DNA of 64,000 bases from Desmodus rotundus (taxonomy: Eukaryota; Chordata; Mammalia; Chiroptera; Phyllostomidae): assembly GCF_022682495.2 (NCBI RefSeq), contig NC_071391.1, positions 18,451,680 through 18,515,679 of the forward strand, given 5' to 3'. Below are positions 34,081 through 45,266 of this stretch, piece after piece. Position 1 is the stretch's first letter. Each line of letters begins with the position of its first letter. The notes under the pieces are model-generated. The model was not told where the DNA came from, made no database searches, and was given only the letters and a program-made list of their open reading frames with translations. A program made the translations under genes and the position numbers.

Positions 34081-35603
34081 ATGCAAACAATTTAGTTTAT
34101 AGAAGTTACCTATAAGAATAATTATGGTTATTGAATAAAAAATTAATCTCCTACATTTCCTAAATATTTTATAATGAACATATTGTCTGTAGTCTTCCCC
34201 ACCCTGCAGAATAAAATAGTTCCACTAGAGTAATTAAGACACTATAAATGGACTAACCAAAAAGTTAATTTTGGTTTTACTGATTCTATTTTATTTTATA
34301 TAGCTTTAATAACTGATGACCCAATTCGGTTGTAGAAGAAAGCATGAACTTTTATTAAATAGACTACATAATAGCTCCTACAACAAAAGACTTAGAGGCA
34401 CAGACAATGCAGCCACTTTAATAAAGACTGTAAGAGTGACAAATATCCTTTTCCAAAGTCATCACCAAGGCCTCAGTTGTCATGCTACCACAAGTATTAA
34501 GTCGTGTATCTTTACCCTAAAAGAAAATGGTGATATTAAAAACAATAGAACCCAAGACAAAAAAAAAATTCAATAAAGCAACTAAATGTTAGGAAATTTT
34601 ATTAGAACCTTAAGTGAAAATTGGCAGAAAAAGAAATTAGGAAACATCTAGAAATTCTTCAAAAAGGTCACTTTTGTCCAGTAACCTTTGATTCATTTTG
34701 CTATTTGATACCCACAAAAATCAGACACAATGATGGATTCCGTTAGTTATAGTATGCCTTTAATATGGAACTTAATTAAATTTCTAGTGTAGCAGGGCAT
34801 CTATTATTCTGAGAGAGAGAGAGAAAGAAGAAAGAAGTCCAAATTCACTGAGTTTGATGTACGCAGAGTATTCTTTAAAGGATAATTCATATTCTCTTTT
34901 TAAGTCTGTCTTCAAAGCACCACTAATAGATAAAGCAAGGCAGAGTGTAATGAAAGCCAAGCCAATTAAATTCAAACAAAAGCAAAATTATTTAAGTATA
35001 GTCATTCAGTTTGAATCTCATTGTATTCATTTCCCCCTCATCTCCATGAACACTATTTTTAGCGTGAGACGTATCTCACATTGGGAGGTTGGGCAGGGGT
35101 TTGTACCACTCCAGGACTCCATTACTCCTGACAACCCAATATGACAGTGGAGCACAGTTATGTCTCAGATCACAAATGCTTTTCTGTTTATTCGTTGCCA
35201 ATATTATTGATCGTGAGGGCTATAGCACTTAGTATATGGATACACCATGTACCCATATTGGCCTACTCTAATTGTATTTCAAAAGAAAGGCTACAAGGAG
35301 TAGTTAACCAGAGGGAATACCAAAAAAACAAAAACAAAAACGAAAACAAAAACAAAAAAACGTGGAGGGGGCTCTCAGTAATAATAAGCATCAAGCAGCA
35401 GGTCGTGAGAATTATCATCTAAAAAAATGAATGTTTTTTTTTAAGTCACTTTAAATTTCTTAGTCAACATGTAAAACATATATTTCTTATTTCTTGGAAA
35501 GCCCAAATACAACATCATTAGAGCACAGCAGGAGAATTCGGTGAGTGTTTATACTGAGGGCAGGATAACAAGACAACATTTTTGGTTCTTCTGAATTTCA
35601 AAA
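34081..35603. other. Non-coding DNA with short simple repeats
   Basis: About 1.5 kb with no gene seen. It includes a (GA)n tract (34810-34829) and a (CAAAAA)n tract (35320-35361). Frames at 34316-34576 and 34854-35144 are AT-rich with no recognisable domain. Confidence 0.5.
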
Positions 35604-35957
35604 TTGCCATATACTAAATGTCTGTGTCTCCTCAAAGTTCACATTTTGAAACCCAATTCCTACTGTGGTGGTAGGAGGAATGAGGTATTTGGGAGATGAG
35701 TAGGTCATGAAAGCAGAGCCCCATAAATGGGATCGACACCCCTATAAAAGATACCTCAGAGAACTTCCTAGGCCCCTGCATTTAGGGACACCCAGAGATG
35801 CTACCTGTGAACTAGGACCTAGTTCTCCTGAGACACCAAATTTGTCAGTGTCTTGGTCTTGGACTACCAAGTTCTAGAGACTTGAAATGAATTTTTGTTG
35901 TTTAATTACCCAGTCTATGGTATCTTTGTTATAGCAGCCTGAATGGACTAAGACAAG
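35604..35957 (+). repeat. ERVL-MaLR LTR (MLT1/MST-like), sense
   Basis: Landmarks in order: 'ctgtgtctcctcaaagttca', 'ttttgaaacccaattcctac', 'aggtatttgggagatgagta', 'ggtcatgaaagcagagcccc', 'cccctataaaagatacctca' (TATA-like), 'gtcttggtcttggactacca' and the end 'atagcagcctgaatggacta'. This is the MaLR LTR layout. It appears near full length, with no internal region nearby. Confidence 0.9.
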
Positions 35958-36354
35958 AAAAAAAATCATCTCACTCCTTATTAAAAGTATACCAATTTTT
36001 TTCAAGCAAAAGGGAATGTTTCTTTTTTTCTTTCCCCTTTGAAGGTGGAAGAAACAAGGCACTCCACACAAAAGGAGTCAGAGAAATTTCAACTTGAAGA
36101 ACTATTCTTGTGGAATAAACCGTTCAGCAGGCTGAATGGCCTTAGGAATGACAAAAAAAAAAAAATCACAACAAAAACAAATGAACACAAATTAAAGCAG
36201 CAACAGCTGGCAGCCCTACTCTTCTTAGCAAACTCACAAATAGAAAAACACTTAAATGAAAAGTGATGAGGCCTTTTGTTTTTTTCCAGACATGAATCCC
36301 TCACCAATGCATGCCGTTGGTATATCATGAAAGGTTTTTAGCCATGGGAAAGAA

Positions 36355-36690
36355 GAAAATTCTGCCTTTTAAGACAAAATGGATGGACTTTGAGGGCATT
36401 ATGCTAAGTGAAATAAACCAGGCAAAAACAAATGCTGCACGGTATCACTTATATATGGAATATAAGAAGAGGCCAAACATATGGAAACAAAGAGTAGGAA
36501 AGTGGTGGTCAGCAGGTATGGGGAAAATAGGGAGAGTTTCACAGAGGGATACAAACTTTTGGCTACAATATAAATAAGGTCAGAGGATCTAAAGAAAAAC
36601 ATGTAGACTGTAGTTGATAAAACTGTATTATATAATTAAAATTTGCTAAGAAAGTTGAACTTAAATGTTCTCTCAAAAAAAATCACAAAA
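36355..36690 (+). repeat. Old L1 3' terminus (sense)
   Basis: 'atggatggactttgagggca', 'ttatgctaagtgaaataaac', 'gtatcacttatatatggaat', 'agtggtggtcagcaggtatg' and 'ttgataaaactgtattatat' are the L1 ORF2 end and 3' UTR landmarks. Only the last 330 bp are present, and frames there are fragments. Confidence 0.87.
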
Positions 36691-36949
36691 TCTTCTTGAA
36701 ATAAAGTCTCAAACGTCCACCACCATATTTACCAACCTATATCAGAGACTATATAACCAGTCTTCCCTTTGCCATTTGTTTTGCTTTTCCTGCTACTTCT
36801 CTTTTATTGATTCTATTGAAGACCAGCCCCTATGAAATTCTACCACTTATTGCCTACTCAAGGACATTATTACGTAGTTCCTCTCTCTGTTCTGCATTAT
36901 CAGTTTTCTCAACCAATATGATCTTTCTGATGGTCACACAAATAAGCTA

Positions 36950-37920
36950 AATTGTAATATCTCTCATAGCTATGAAGACTCTTCATTTTGCTTAGTGTTA
37001 GCACCAGCTCTATTTCCTTTTAGAGAAAGACCCAAATCATTACCAATGTGATGTCTCAAATTTCTTTCCCCTCATTTTTTTTTTTTTTTGAAATACCTCC
37101 AGTCAAGTTTTAAGCCTCTTCTCTCACCAGACTGCTGTTCTTAAGTTCTCCAATGATGTCTGTGAGGGTAAGTCCAGTGATCAGTTCTGAGTTCTTGTCC
37201 TACTTGACCTATTGGAGGCATTTGACATAGTTTATTACTCCCCTGTGAAATACTTCCATTACTAGACTTCCATGACTATACATTCCCCAGGATTCTTCCT
37301 TCATGATTTCTTCTTGTGCTAATCATCTTCCACATCTCTATGAGGCTCAATCCTTGAACTTTTGGTTATTTTTTTAAATCAAAATTTATTCCCTTGGCAA
37401 TTTCATCTCATCTAATAGTTTTAAATGCCATCGATACATTGACAAACCCTAATTTATATTTCCATCTCAATTTGTTCCCTAAATTTCAAGTTCTTATATC
37501 CAGCTATGTGCTAACTTCCCACTTTCATATATAATGTGTCTTATACTACAAATGTCTAAAGTTAAGCCCAATCTTTCCGCATTCCCATTACAGCCTGCTT
37601 CTCTTACCCTCTTTTTTTTTTTGTCAATTAATAGCCATTTCATTCTTAGAGTTGCTCTGACCAGTATGGACTTATTCTTGATGCCTGTTTTTCTTACAAA
37701 TCCTACACTTTATGAATAATCAACAAATCCTGTCATATATACCTGGGTGAGATATTTAGATTTCAAACTATCTTTATAGCCTTCACCCCATCACAATAGT
37801 TGAAGACTCTATCATCTCTCAAATGAATTATTTAACACAGCAGCCAGAGTGAATCTTCTAAAATATGTCAGGTGACATTCCTCTGCTCAAAACACTCCAT
37901 TGTTTTTTCATCTTAGAGTA
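36950..37920 (+). repeat. L2 LINE body relic (sense)
   Basis: Ordered L2 ORF2 landmarks: 'cagactgctgttcttaagtt', 'tcctacttgacctattggag' plus 'gcatttgacatagtttatta' (coding for the decayed RT motif LLDLSAAFDTV in family terms), 'caacaaatcctgtcatatat', 'cacagcagccagagtgaatc' and 'tctgctcaaaacactccatt'. All frames are broken. At about 970 bp it is the longest L2 piece here. Confidence 0.8.
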
Positions 37921-40900
37921 AACTTGAGTGGGGTAGTTTATAAATAAATGTAAAGGAATGTGGAGGTTGCATATTCTCTCACGAGTTTATCATTTCAAAA
38001 GTTATTACTGAAAACCTTCTAAGCACTGATATATATGACTATATCCTTGACATCATATTAATTTAACCTGTTCAACAGAATCGTTCAACCATTCCTCTGT
38101 GTATGGCGGTATCTTAGATGACCTTTCCAACAGTCTTCTTTTCATTTAGGAAGTGATGCCTTGCATTATGAGAAGTAATAATGACCACCCTTTGTTATTC
38201 TTCTTCATAGGTGACACTTTTCAACACTAGACTTCATACCCCTTCATGTAAAATTGATTTATTAGGTTTAAATAGTATATATTCTATTGCTTTAAATTTT
38301 ACATATTGTAGGGAAATAGTGTTAAAAACGTACATACTGCAGGGATTCAACATATTACGGCAATGAGGATGGGGAAAATGGCATAATTGGAGCCATAACT
38401 TTCTCATGTAACATTTTTATTGTGTCTACTATGTTTGTGACACTAAGTACATTTTTGAGCTTTTAGTTATGTTGTGTCATTTGGTAGGCATTTCTAATAA
38501 TTGATCTTGATTTTGACACTGCTAGTTTTTCTGCTTATGATCAATTAAATTATATATGTTATATGTTATATATGTGTGTTATATAAGTATACATAATCAT
38601 AGAGCCTGGTTTTGGTAATGAAATGCAGTGATATAGTTCAATTGCCAAGTAATACATGAATCTTTTCTACCATTTGGTATTGTTTCATACTTGTGAGTAA
38701 ACATCTCTACTTGTGAGGCAAGTCAATATTCAAATGACTGATATAAAATATTATAAAAACATGGAAACCTGGAAAAATAAGGCTAAGGGGTCTTTTTGGA
38801 GGGAAAGGGTGAATCTGGTATAGTCTAGATTGTTTTAATGTTAGTAAAATTCACATGTTCTTAAAATGTATTATTTTTAAAAAATCACTTAGTGAGTTTA
38901 AGCAATCACCATGGCAACTGTTTGCATCACAGCACTATTTTTTCCCAGAGCTATTTCTGTGTCATTAAATCCAGTGTAATACTTTATTATTTGGTATCTG
39001 TTAAGTCCATATGCATTTTAGTTTCTAATTTACTTAACAAATGATGTTTGCAAAAGAGAAAAGTTATAGAACAATAAGCAACACTATTCATCACCTCATG
39101 AAGCAGGACACCACTGTTTTTGTCAGCAGCATTATATCTTCAAAATAATTTCACCAAGTAATTAGGTATGAACATATTCCATTATCAGGACACATATCCT
39201 TTTCCAAATTTATTCATTATCATAAAGTGAAGCAAGAAACTGGAATGAGTGAAATTGCAAAATTGCATTTATTAGACAGGCATTTTTCTTCCCTGTTAAA
39301 ACAAAGCCAAAGAAATGGGAAAAAAACAATGTCTAACTATATGTAAGAAAAAATATTGCTTATCTTTTGTTACATTTTGTTCATCAGACTATTGAAGGTA
39401 ATTACATGAGAAGAAAATACCACTTCAGCCTAAGACAATAATTTGATGGGGATGCATATTTCCACTCCCCTTGAGTATTTATTGAAGTGCTATTTTTATT
39501 TGAGAAGTACCCATCTTTTGTTATTTAGAAAGGTTTAAAGGAGATAGGAGGACTCCACAGGCCTGAGATCAGTGTGGTTGACTTTCACTCCCCACCCGCT
39601 GTCCCAGTGTAGAAGAAAAGGAAGGTATAAATAGAGAAAACCTTGCAAGAGAAAGCAATAAAGTGCAGTTTGTTTCTGTGGCCTCCAGGGCCTCATAAGT
39701 TTAATGCTCCATAACTTAAGTGAGTTGTAGTATATCTATATTTATCTATATAAATAAATACATATATAAATAATTTAAATCACTGGCATGTACCTACCTA
39801 TACAATGGCTTATAGAATGCACTGTTGAATTTGATGACTCAGGTAGTTGTTGTAAAATGCTGGACATGCTGCAGTTTCCTCTAAATGTTCCAATCATATA
39901 TCCTAGTTGCTATGTATACCTACTGCACAGTCAAACACTGACTTAGTGATGGAAACAGGAACTGCCCATCTTCTCGCTCTGTGTCAGATGCCCCCACCCA
40001 CTTCTCCCTGTTACTGTATGTTAACAGCTTCATTACACAATGCTATAATCTGATGAAGCAAAAAAATGTGTCAACTTTGATAAACCTATAATTCCAACTT
40101 ACTCTGGATGTTCTTTTTTAATTTCAAAAGCAGTAATGAAATTTAATACAGATATTTCTGGGAATTATTTAATTTATATATCCTAGAATAAAATGATCAA
40201 CTCTACATTGTCCACTTGTTGCAACTAATATTTGACCAAATTCCCTATTCCAAATCACTGCTTCACTTGAGTTCTTGAACAGAATTAGTTTGTTTAATAT
40301 ATGCAACTTACTTAAAATAAATAATAATGCAAACATATAAACAAATGATCTTACATATTTGATATATTTTATACTAATAATGGTAGCTAGACAAATTATT
40401 TTTTCCTTTAAGGTTTCACATTTTGAAGAAAAATTGTTTAAACATTTTCGGGGTTCAAATAATTGTAAAACTAATGGAGGAATAAAAAAGTCTTAGACTT
40501 TGAGGCTGCAATGATCTTCCCAATATTATGCAAATACTAAATATTCTTGGGTGACAATGAGTTCCTCCCTAAAACAAAACTACTTTACTCTCTGATGCTG
40601 TATGTGTCAGCATGTCATTTGAATGCAGTGACTTTTCATGGGAGTTGCTAAAACACGCTCAGTTTACATTGAGTTGCTGAAGTCATCTTTCTCTCAGTCC
40701 AGTGACTAATAAAATTACAGTGTTAAGCAGTATGGAAGCAAATAACTCTGAAATACAACTTTTAAATGGAGCTTTTTCACTGCCTCCAGCTTCCTGCGTG
40801 CCAGGAGATCATCGAAGCTCATCTTGTATTTCTTGAGCTTTTATTTTTCTTTTAAAAAATTTTTTTTGTTCTACCCTCAAAATCTTCTTAATTCCTTAGT

Positions 40901-41639
40901 CCAAAATACCTCTGTCCAGCCTAAAGATACGGTTGTTGATTCCTGTTTACATCACATCATTATGACCTTCAGACACCAGCCAAGATTTCTTTGCTACCAG
41001 GATGGATTCCATGCAAGGCTCTGAATATCACGACTAGAGTTATTGCATGAGCCTCGCATTTCCCCTTTTCTTCTGAGCCTTCTGAATTTCTGTAGCAATC
41101 TATTTACACACTTAGTACTGAAACCCACTGGTCCCTGGTAATTGCTTGTGAATGTGTCTGTGCATTGGTGGATTCAGGAAGTAGTTACAATGCATTACTT
41201 TTTCCCTGGTAGTGAGGAGAGAACAAAGGAAGCTATAACAGTGATTGTTCTCCACCTGCTTTTCATCCTATTTTCATGGCATTTTAAAACAAAGCAATCA
41301 ATAACATATAAGTTGAATAAACCTATTGATAAAGAGAGATGATATGAGATAGCTAGTTGTGCACAAAAATTTGGAATAACTGACCCAAACCAAAGTTCAA
41401 AAGCAGGTTAGTTCTATTTTTTCCATTTTATCAGTACTCATTTTTGTATAAGATGACAGCATGTACTTCCCTTAAAAAAGCAGTGACATTTATTATTTTG
41501 TTAACAATCCCAGATGAATAACAACAATGGAATAATGCTAAATTACTCCGTATGTGGATCCAAACGTGGTAACAATAGAACTGATGTGCTTATTTTTAAA
41601 AGAGAAAGAAAAACAAGCTATTGAGAGGATTAAATCAAA
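37921..41639. other. 3.7 kb interval without recognisable repeats
   Basis: Long AT-rich stretch in which I find no SINE, LINE, LTR or DNA transposon, in contrast to the rest of the window. It has small AT tracts (38550-38600, 39725-39770) and frames of at most 66 codons. It holds an RFX-like motif at 38905. It may simply be old decayed sequence, or non-coding DNA that tolerates insertions poorly. Confidence 0.4.
38905..38918. promoter_or_regulatory. RFX X-box-like motif
   Basis: 'atcaccatggcaac' matches the RFX X-box pattern GTNRCC-(0-3N)-RGYAAC at all but the first base: half sites ATCACC and GGCAAC separated by AT. RFX factors bind such imperfect palindromes at ciliary and neural enhancers. 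A single 14-bp match may occur by chance, so occupancy is unknown. Confidence 0.3.
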
Positions 41640-41835
41640 GTGCTTGAGTGAGCTCTGAGCCAAGCAAACGTATGTTCTTGTCTAACTTGTAGTACATTTT
41701 AAGCATGTTACTTATCTTTCCTGAGCCTTAGTTTTCTCATTTTAAATATTGAGATAAGAACAATAACTTTGTTATAGGCTTTTGTAAGCAGTAAATGGGT
41801 CATGAAGGTGAGACACTAAGAATTGCTGACATCAA
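41640..41835 (+). repeat. MIR SINE relic (sense)
   Basis: 'taagcatgttacttatcttt', 'cctgagccttagttttctca' and 'ttttaaatattgagataaga' match the MIR core (gggcaagttacttaacctct; gagcctcagtttcctcatc; tgtaaaatggggataat). Confidence 0.8.
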
Positions 41836-41877
41836 TGTTAAAAATTCCAGTATTGCCATATCTTAATCATGTTGTCT

Positions 41878-41903
41878 TCGTCATCATCATCATCATCATC
41901 ATC
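41878..41903. repeat. (CAT)n trinucleotide microsatellite
   Basis: Eight to nine units of CAT with flanking 'cgt' and 'cgta' interruptions. Confidence 0.9.
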
Positions 41904-41984
41904 GTAACAGTTTCACTGGACTTTTCATTTGTATTATGAATGTTGCTTTGACCAGAAAAATTAATTTTAAATATTTTCATAGGG

Positions 41985-42200
41985 TAGGGGTTAAGAGTAA
42001 ACACTTGAAAGTTAGATTGCTTTTAAATCACTCCTCTCCTGAAACAAGCTGTGTGATCTTACATATCTACCTTAATCTCTGAGTCTTCAGCTCCTTTACC
42101 TGTGAAATCAAAATAACCTTACACCCTTTTTAGATAATAGTAAGGATTAATAGATATAACTTCTGCATTTTTGACACACATTAAGAACCTTACAAATACC
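41985..42200 (+). repeat. MIR SINE relic (sense)
   Basis: 'ggggttaagagtaaacactt', 'agctgtgtgatcttacatat', 'taatctctgagtcttcagct', 'cctttacctgtgaaatcaaa' and 'agtaaggattaatagatata' follow MIR order. A second MIR in the same orientation 150 bp after the previous one. Confidence 0.82.
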
Positions 42201-42715
42201 AGTTTTCAATTCTATTATTATTAATATTATATAAGATATTATTTTGAATTTTCCCCTTCTTACATCTTCTTATCTCAGTTAGTACACATCATAGGTAAGG
42301 CAGTGCTTAGTGCTTAGAGTATTTTATGCTAATTGCCTGAGAGGAAACACAAAAGAAATAAAGACAGCTATTTATTAAATGTTGAGATTTTGTCTTTTTG
42401 AAATGAACTTTATAAGGTATAATTTACATATTGATACAATTAAATGTCCTCTTTTACGTGTGTAGTGCAGTGACTCTTTACAAATATATACACACTCAGA
42501 ACTGTCACCATGGAGTTTTGGAGTTTTAAGTTGACTTTTGATACTAATGGCATGACAATAGTTTCTAGTGGAAAATGTAACTTGAAATACAACAGTCTGA
42601 ACTACTGGAATTCACCTTCCTGAATCCTGCAGGATTCAGAACATTATATTTTTCCCCTTCATAACAGATATCAAAGACTATCTAACACATGTTAGATAAA
42701 AATTCCATAGGCCGG

Positions 42716-43535
42716 TGTGGGGAACTCTGCCCAGAGGGCCCCCCAGACCACCACCGATGAGAATAAGTCTACCAAGACAGGATCTGCTTGGGGAGCACAG
42801 ATGGCTGATCTCTCAAAGGAGAAGGGCCAGGAGTCTTTTCCTCAATGGGCTTTTATTGGATTTATTTGCATAGGAATACAGGGCGTATACATAAAGCTCA
42901 ATCATTGTTAGGCAGTAATGATCAAACAATAGATAACATTCAAAGAACTATGAGGACTTATTTAGAGCCAGGGTCAGATAGCTAAAGGGCCATAAAACTT
43001 TGGGAAAACAAACTCATTTCATGCTTGGACCCTTATTTAAATTGAAGGTATTAGCAAGGCAGGTTTCACAGAATTTTATGCATTCTTTCGTAGGCCTGAT
43101 TACCCCAGGGAACTGCCCTTTCCAGAAAAGGGCCACACCCACCTCTGGCACTGTTTCAGGCTTAAGTCAGGTGAGGAAGTAAGGCAGCCAAGAGATTAGG
43201 AGACTTCTTGCAGACAGAATAAGAACTGAGGCTATGTCAAAGATGAGGGGAGGAGGTCCATCACCTTCTTTTTCTATAGCCCCCCAATTCCTTCACCTGA
43301 GATCCCCTTCGTGACCCCACCTGTCTTAGGTCTTCCCTCCCTTGAGGAATCTTACCCTTCATTGGCTAACCCGTCATGCACTGGGGGCCTAGCAGGGTGA
43401 AGTAAAGTGGGCAGAGGTAGTGTTCCTGCCAGGGAGATAAGTTTTGTCTCCTTAGTGGCTTAGGGTCCCCAGGTCTCTCATTCAGCCTTAGCCATGGGGG
43501 GTTACAGCTTCTGAAACCAGGCAGGGTGGTTCCCA
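42716..43535 (-). mobile_element. Solo endogenous retrovirus LTR (antisense)
   Basis: 820 bp bounded by inverted termini: 'tgtggggaactctgcc' on the left and 'ggttccca' on the right, i.e. TG...CA on the minus strand. Two AATAAA signals lie on the minus strand (42852-42857 and 42861-42866), placing U3 to the right and U5 to the left. No gag, pol or env sequence is adjacent, so this is a solo LTR left after LTR-LTR recombination. Near-identical 9-mers flank it (42707-42715 ATAGGCCGG; 43536-43544 ATAGGCCAG). The retroviral class is not determinable here. Confidence 0.82.
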
Positions 43536-43540
43536 ATAGG

Positions 43541-43720
43541 CCAGCCCTGGCCAGGAGCTCAGCTGGTTAGGGTGTCCCCCTGACATGCCGAGGTTCCAGG
43601 TTCAAGTCTGGTCAGGGCACATACAAGAAGCAACCAATGAATGTATAAGTAAGTTAACAAATTGATGTTCTCTCTTTCTCTCTCTCTCTCTCTCAAATCA
43701 ATAAATTAAAAAAAAAAAAA
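43541..43720 (+). repeat. VES-type bat SINE (sense), 5' edge hit by LTR
   Basis: Head 'ccctggccaggagctcagct', 'gaggttccaggttcaagtct' (B box), 'cacatacaagaagcaaccaa', a (TC)n run and an A tail. Its target-site duplication TCCATAGGC is found at 43722-43730 on the right, but its left partner is at 42704-42712, on the far side of the solo LTR. The LTR therefore inserted at the SINE/flank junction after the SINE was in place. Confidence 0.95.
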
Positions 43721-43730
43721 GTCCATAGGC

Positions 43731-44524
43731 TAAATATAGTAGTAAGAAGAATCAGAGAGACTAAGCCCTGTGCCCTGCCTTCCAGCCAGGCAAGGGGGTC
43801 AAGAGGAATGACAGAAACTTCCAACAAGTTTGGAGGCTGTACGAGCAAGGAACAACCAGGCAGAATTCAGGAAGGTACCAGCCTCACAGAACACCTGCAT
43901 GCACAGCATGGTTTAGGAGTAGGCAAAGAGAGATGGGCAAGTTAGGCACCCAGGCAATGGGTCTGTAGCATACTTTATCATTACCTGAATGCCATTCTTA
44001 GAAGGAAGGTGCAGTTTTAAAAAATAACAAGAATACTTGGTGTTTTTGTGTTGTTGATTACATGGTACGATATTTTTGTACCCACCATCCAGTTACTGAT
44101 GTGTTGATAATGTATCTGAAATTGTACTCCTTTTGTTTGGCTTTGCTGATTGTATTTCGTGTACTCTTTGCATGACAAGCTTTAATTTGCTGACCACTAT
44201 CATTCACCCTGGGTTCCATTCCCCACTCTTTTGGATCTCTGTCTCTCTCTCTCTCTTCCTAGTTATATATATTTTCTACCCATTAAACCAAAGTTGTTGA
44301 TGAAAGAATTTTAAACAAAGACATGCAGTCACTCTTCCAGAATGTTTCCTCTGACTATCAGTGTCCAAAAATAAGCTCTTAGACTTAAATGTGAATTACA
44401 ACAGGAAATAATCACTCAGCATAGCAACAGTCCAAGGAGGGTACATAGGTAAAGGAAAAAAAAAACCTGTAATGAACATCCTTTTTACACCAAGTGCATA
44501 AGGTAGACAGTATCTTCTAAACCT
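43731..44524. other. Non-coding DNA, nothing recognised
   Basis: About 790 bp. A (TC)n stretch at about 44238-44256 and a short A run at 44456-44465 are the only simple features. No gene or named repeat seen. Confidence 0.45.
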
Positions 44525-45000
44525 CAGGTTAAATCAGTCATCAGGGGCCAGTAATTTAATCAATCGTGCCTATGTAATAAAGCCTCCAGAAAAAAAACAA
44601 AGAGCTGGGGTTTGAAAAGCTTTGTACCCTGCTCTGTGCACCTCTTCCACCTGGCTGTTTCTAAGTTATACCTTTTCATAACAAACCAGTGATCTAATAG
44701 GTAAAATGTTTCTCTGGGTTCGGTGAGCTCTTCCAGTAAATTAATCAAAACCAAGGAGGAAGGTCATAGGAACCTCCAAAATATGGCGGCTCAATTAAAA
44801 GTATAGGAAACAACCAGGACTTGTGATTGGCATCTGAAGTGTGGGGCAGTTCTATAGGACTGAGCCCATAATATGAGGGATATGATCCAGACCGAGTGGG
44901 GGCCAAGAACTGTTGGCTGGTGTGGAACCACCTACCCCTCATGCACACGAACACAGCACAACTTGGGAATGAATTAATGATTAGTGCCCCTTGGAGGCAT
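44525..45000 (+). repeat. Ancient ERVL-like LTR relic (sense)
   Basis: 'aatcaatcgtgcctatgtaa' plus 'taaagcctccagaaaaaaaa', 'tgcacctcttccacctggct', 'ttctaagttataccttttca', 'taacaaaccagtgatctaat', 'gacttgtgattggcatctga' and 'gtctggggcagt'-like 'agtgtggggcagttctatag' recall a common mammalian LTR whose polyadenylation segment reads 'ataataaaccggtaatctag'. The signal is decayed here. Reverse-strand frames of 64 and 86 codons are shadows. Confidence 0.65.
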
Positions 45001-45029
45001 TTCACGTAAAGTTTGGGAGTTTAGCAAAT

Positions 45030-45127
45030 GCAGACTTTAAACCTGCTTTTGACACAGAAATGCTGTGAAATCTTTCTTTTAAGTCACTTAACCCCAATAA
45101 GGTTCAGTTTTACCTTCAGAGGGTTAA
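45030..45127 (+). repeat. MIR fragment (sense)
   Basis: 'tgctgtgaaatctttctttt', 'aagtcacttaaccccaataa' and 'ggttcagttttaccttcaga' fit a shortened MIR core. Tentative because of its length. Confidence 0.5.
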
Positions 45128-45130
45128 GTA

Positions 45131-45266
45131 ACAATACTGGGTTGAATGGCAGTGCCCCCCAAGATTTGTCTACCATCTAATCTCTGGAACCTGTGAGTGT
45201 TACCTTGTTTGGGAACAAGCCTTTGAAAATGTAAAGTGAGGTTTTGAGATGAGATCATTGGGGATT
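45131..45266 (+). repeat. MaLR LTR, left part (split by L1)
   Basis: 'gggttgaatggcagtgcccc', 'gtctaccatctaatctctgg', 'aacctgtgagtgttaccttg' and 'ttttgagatgagatcattgg' match the 5' half of an MLT1-type LTR. The element is interrupted at 'gatcattgggga' by the antisense L1 and resumes at 48523, where the LTR sequence continues as 'ttatggattatttgagttag'. Confidence 0.85.

Noticed and set aside
34253..34283. Possible mariner end ('actaaccaaaaagttaatttt')
   Set aside because: Resembles the start of some mammalian mariners, but I found no matching inverted end downstream and no TA-bounded element.
41878..41903. CRISPR-like or coding repeat
   Set aside because: Plain (CAT)n microsatellite with no spacers; no direct-repeat/spacer array exists anywhere in the window.
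42717..43182. Short plus-strand frames (64 and 60 codons) in the LTR
   Set aside because: Located in non-coding LTR sequence and on the strand opposite to LTR transcription; no retroviral protein similarity seen.
43541..43720. tRNA gene
   Set aside because: The A/B-box-like sequences belong to the tRNA-derived head of a SINE; there is no intact cloverleaf. The same applies to the other eight SINEs.
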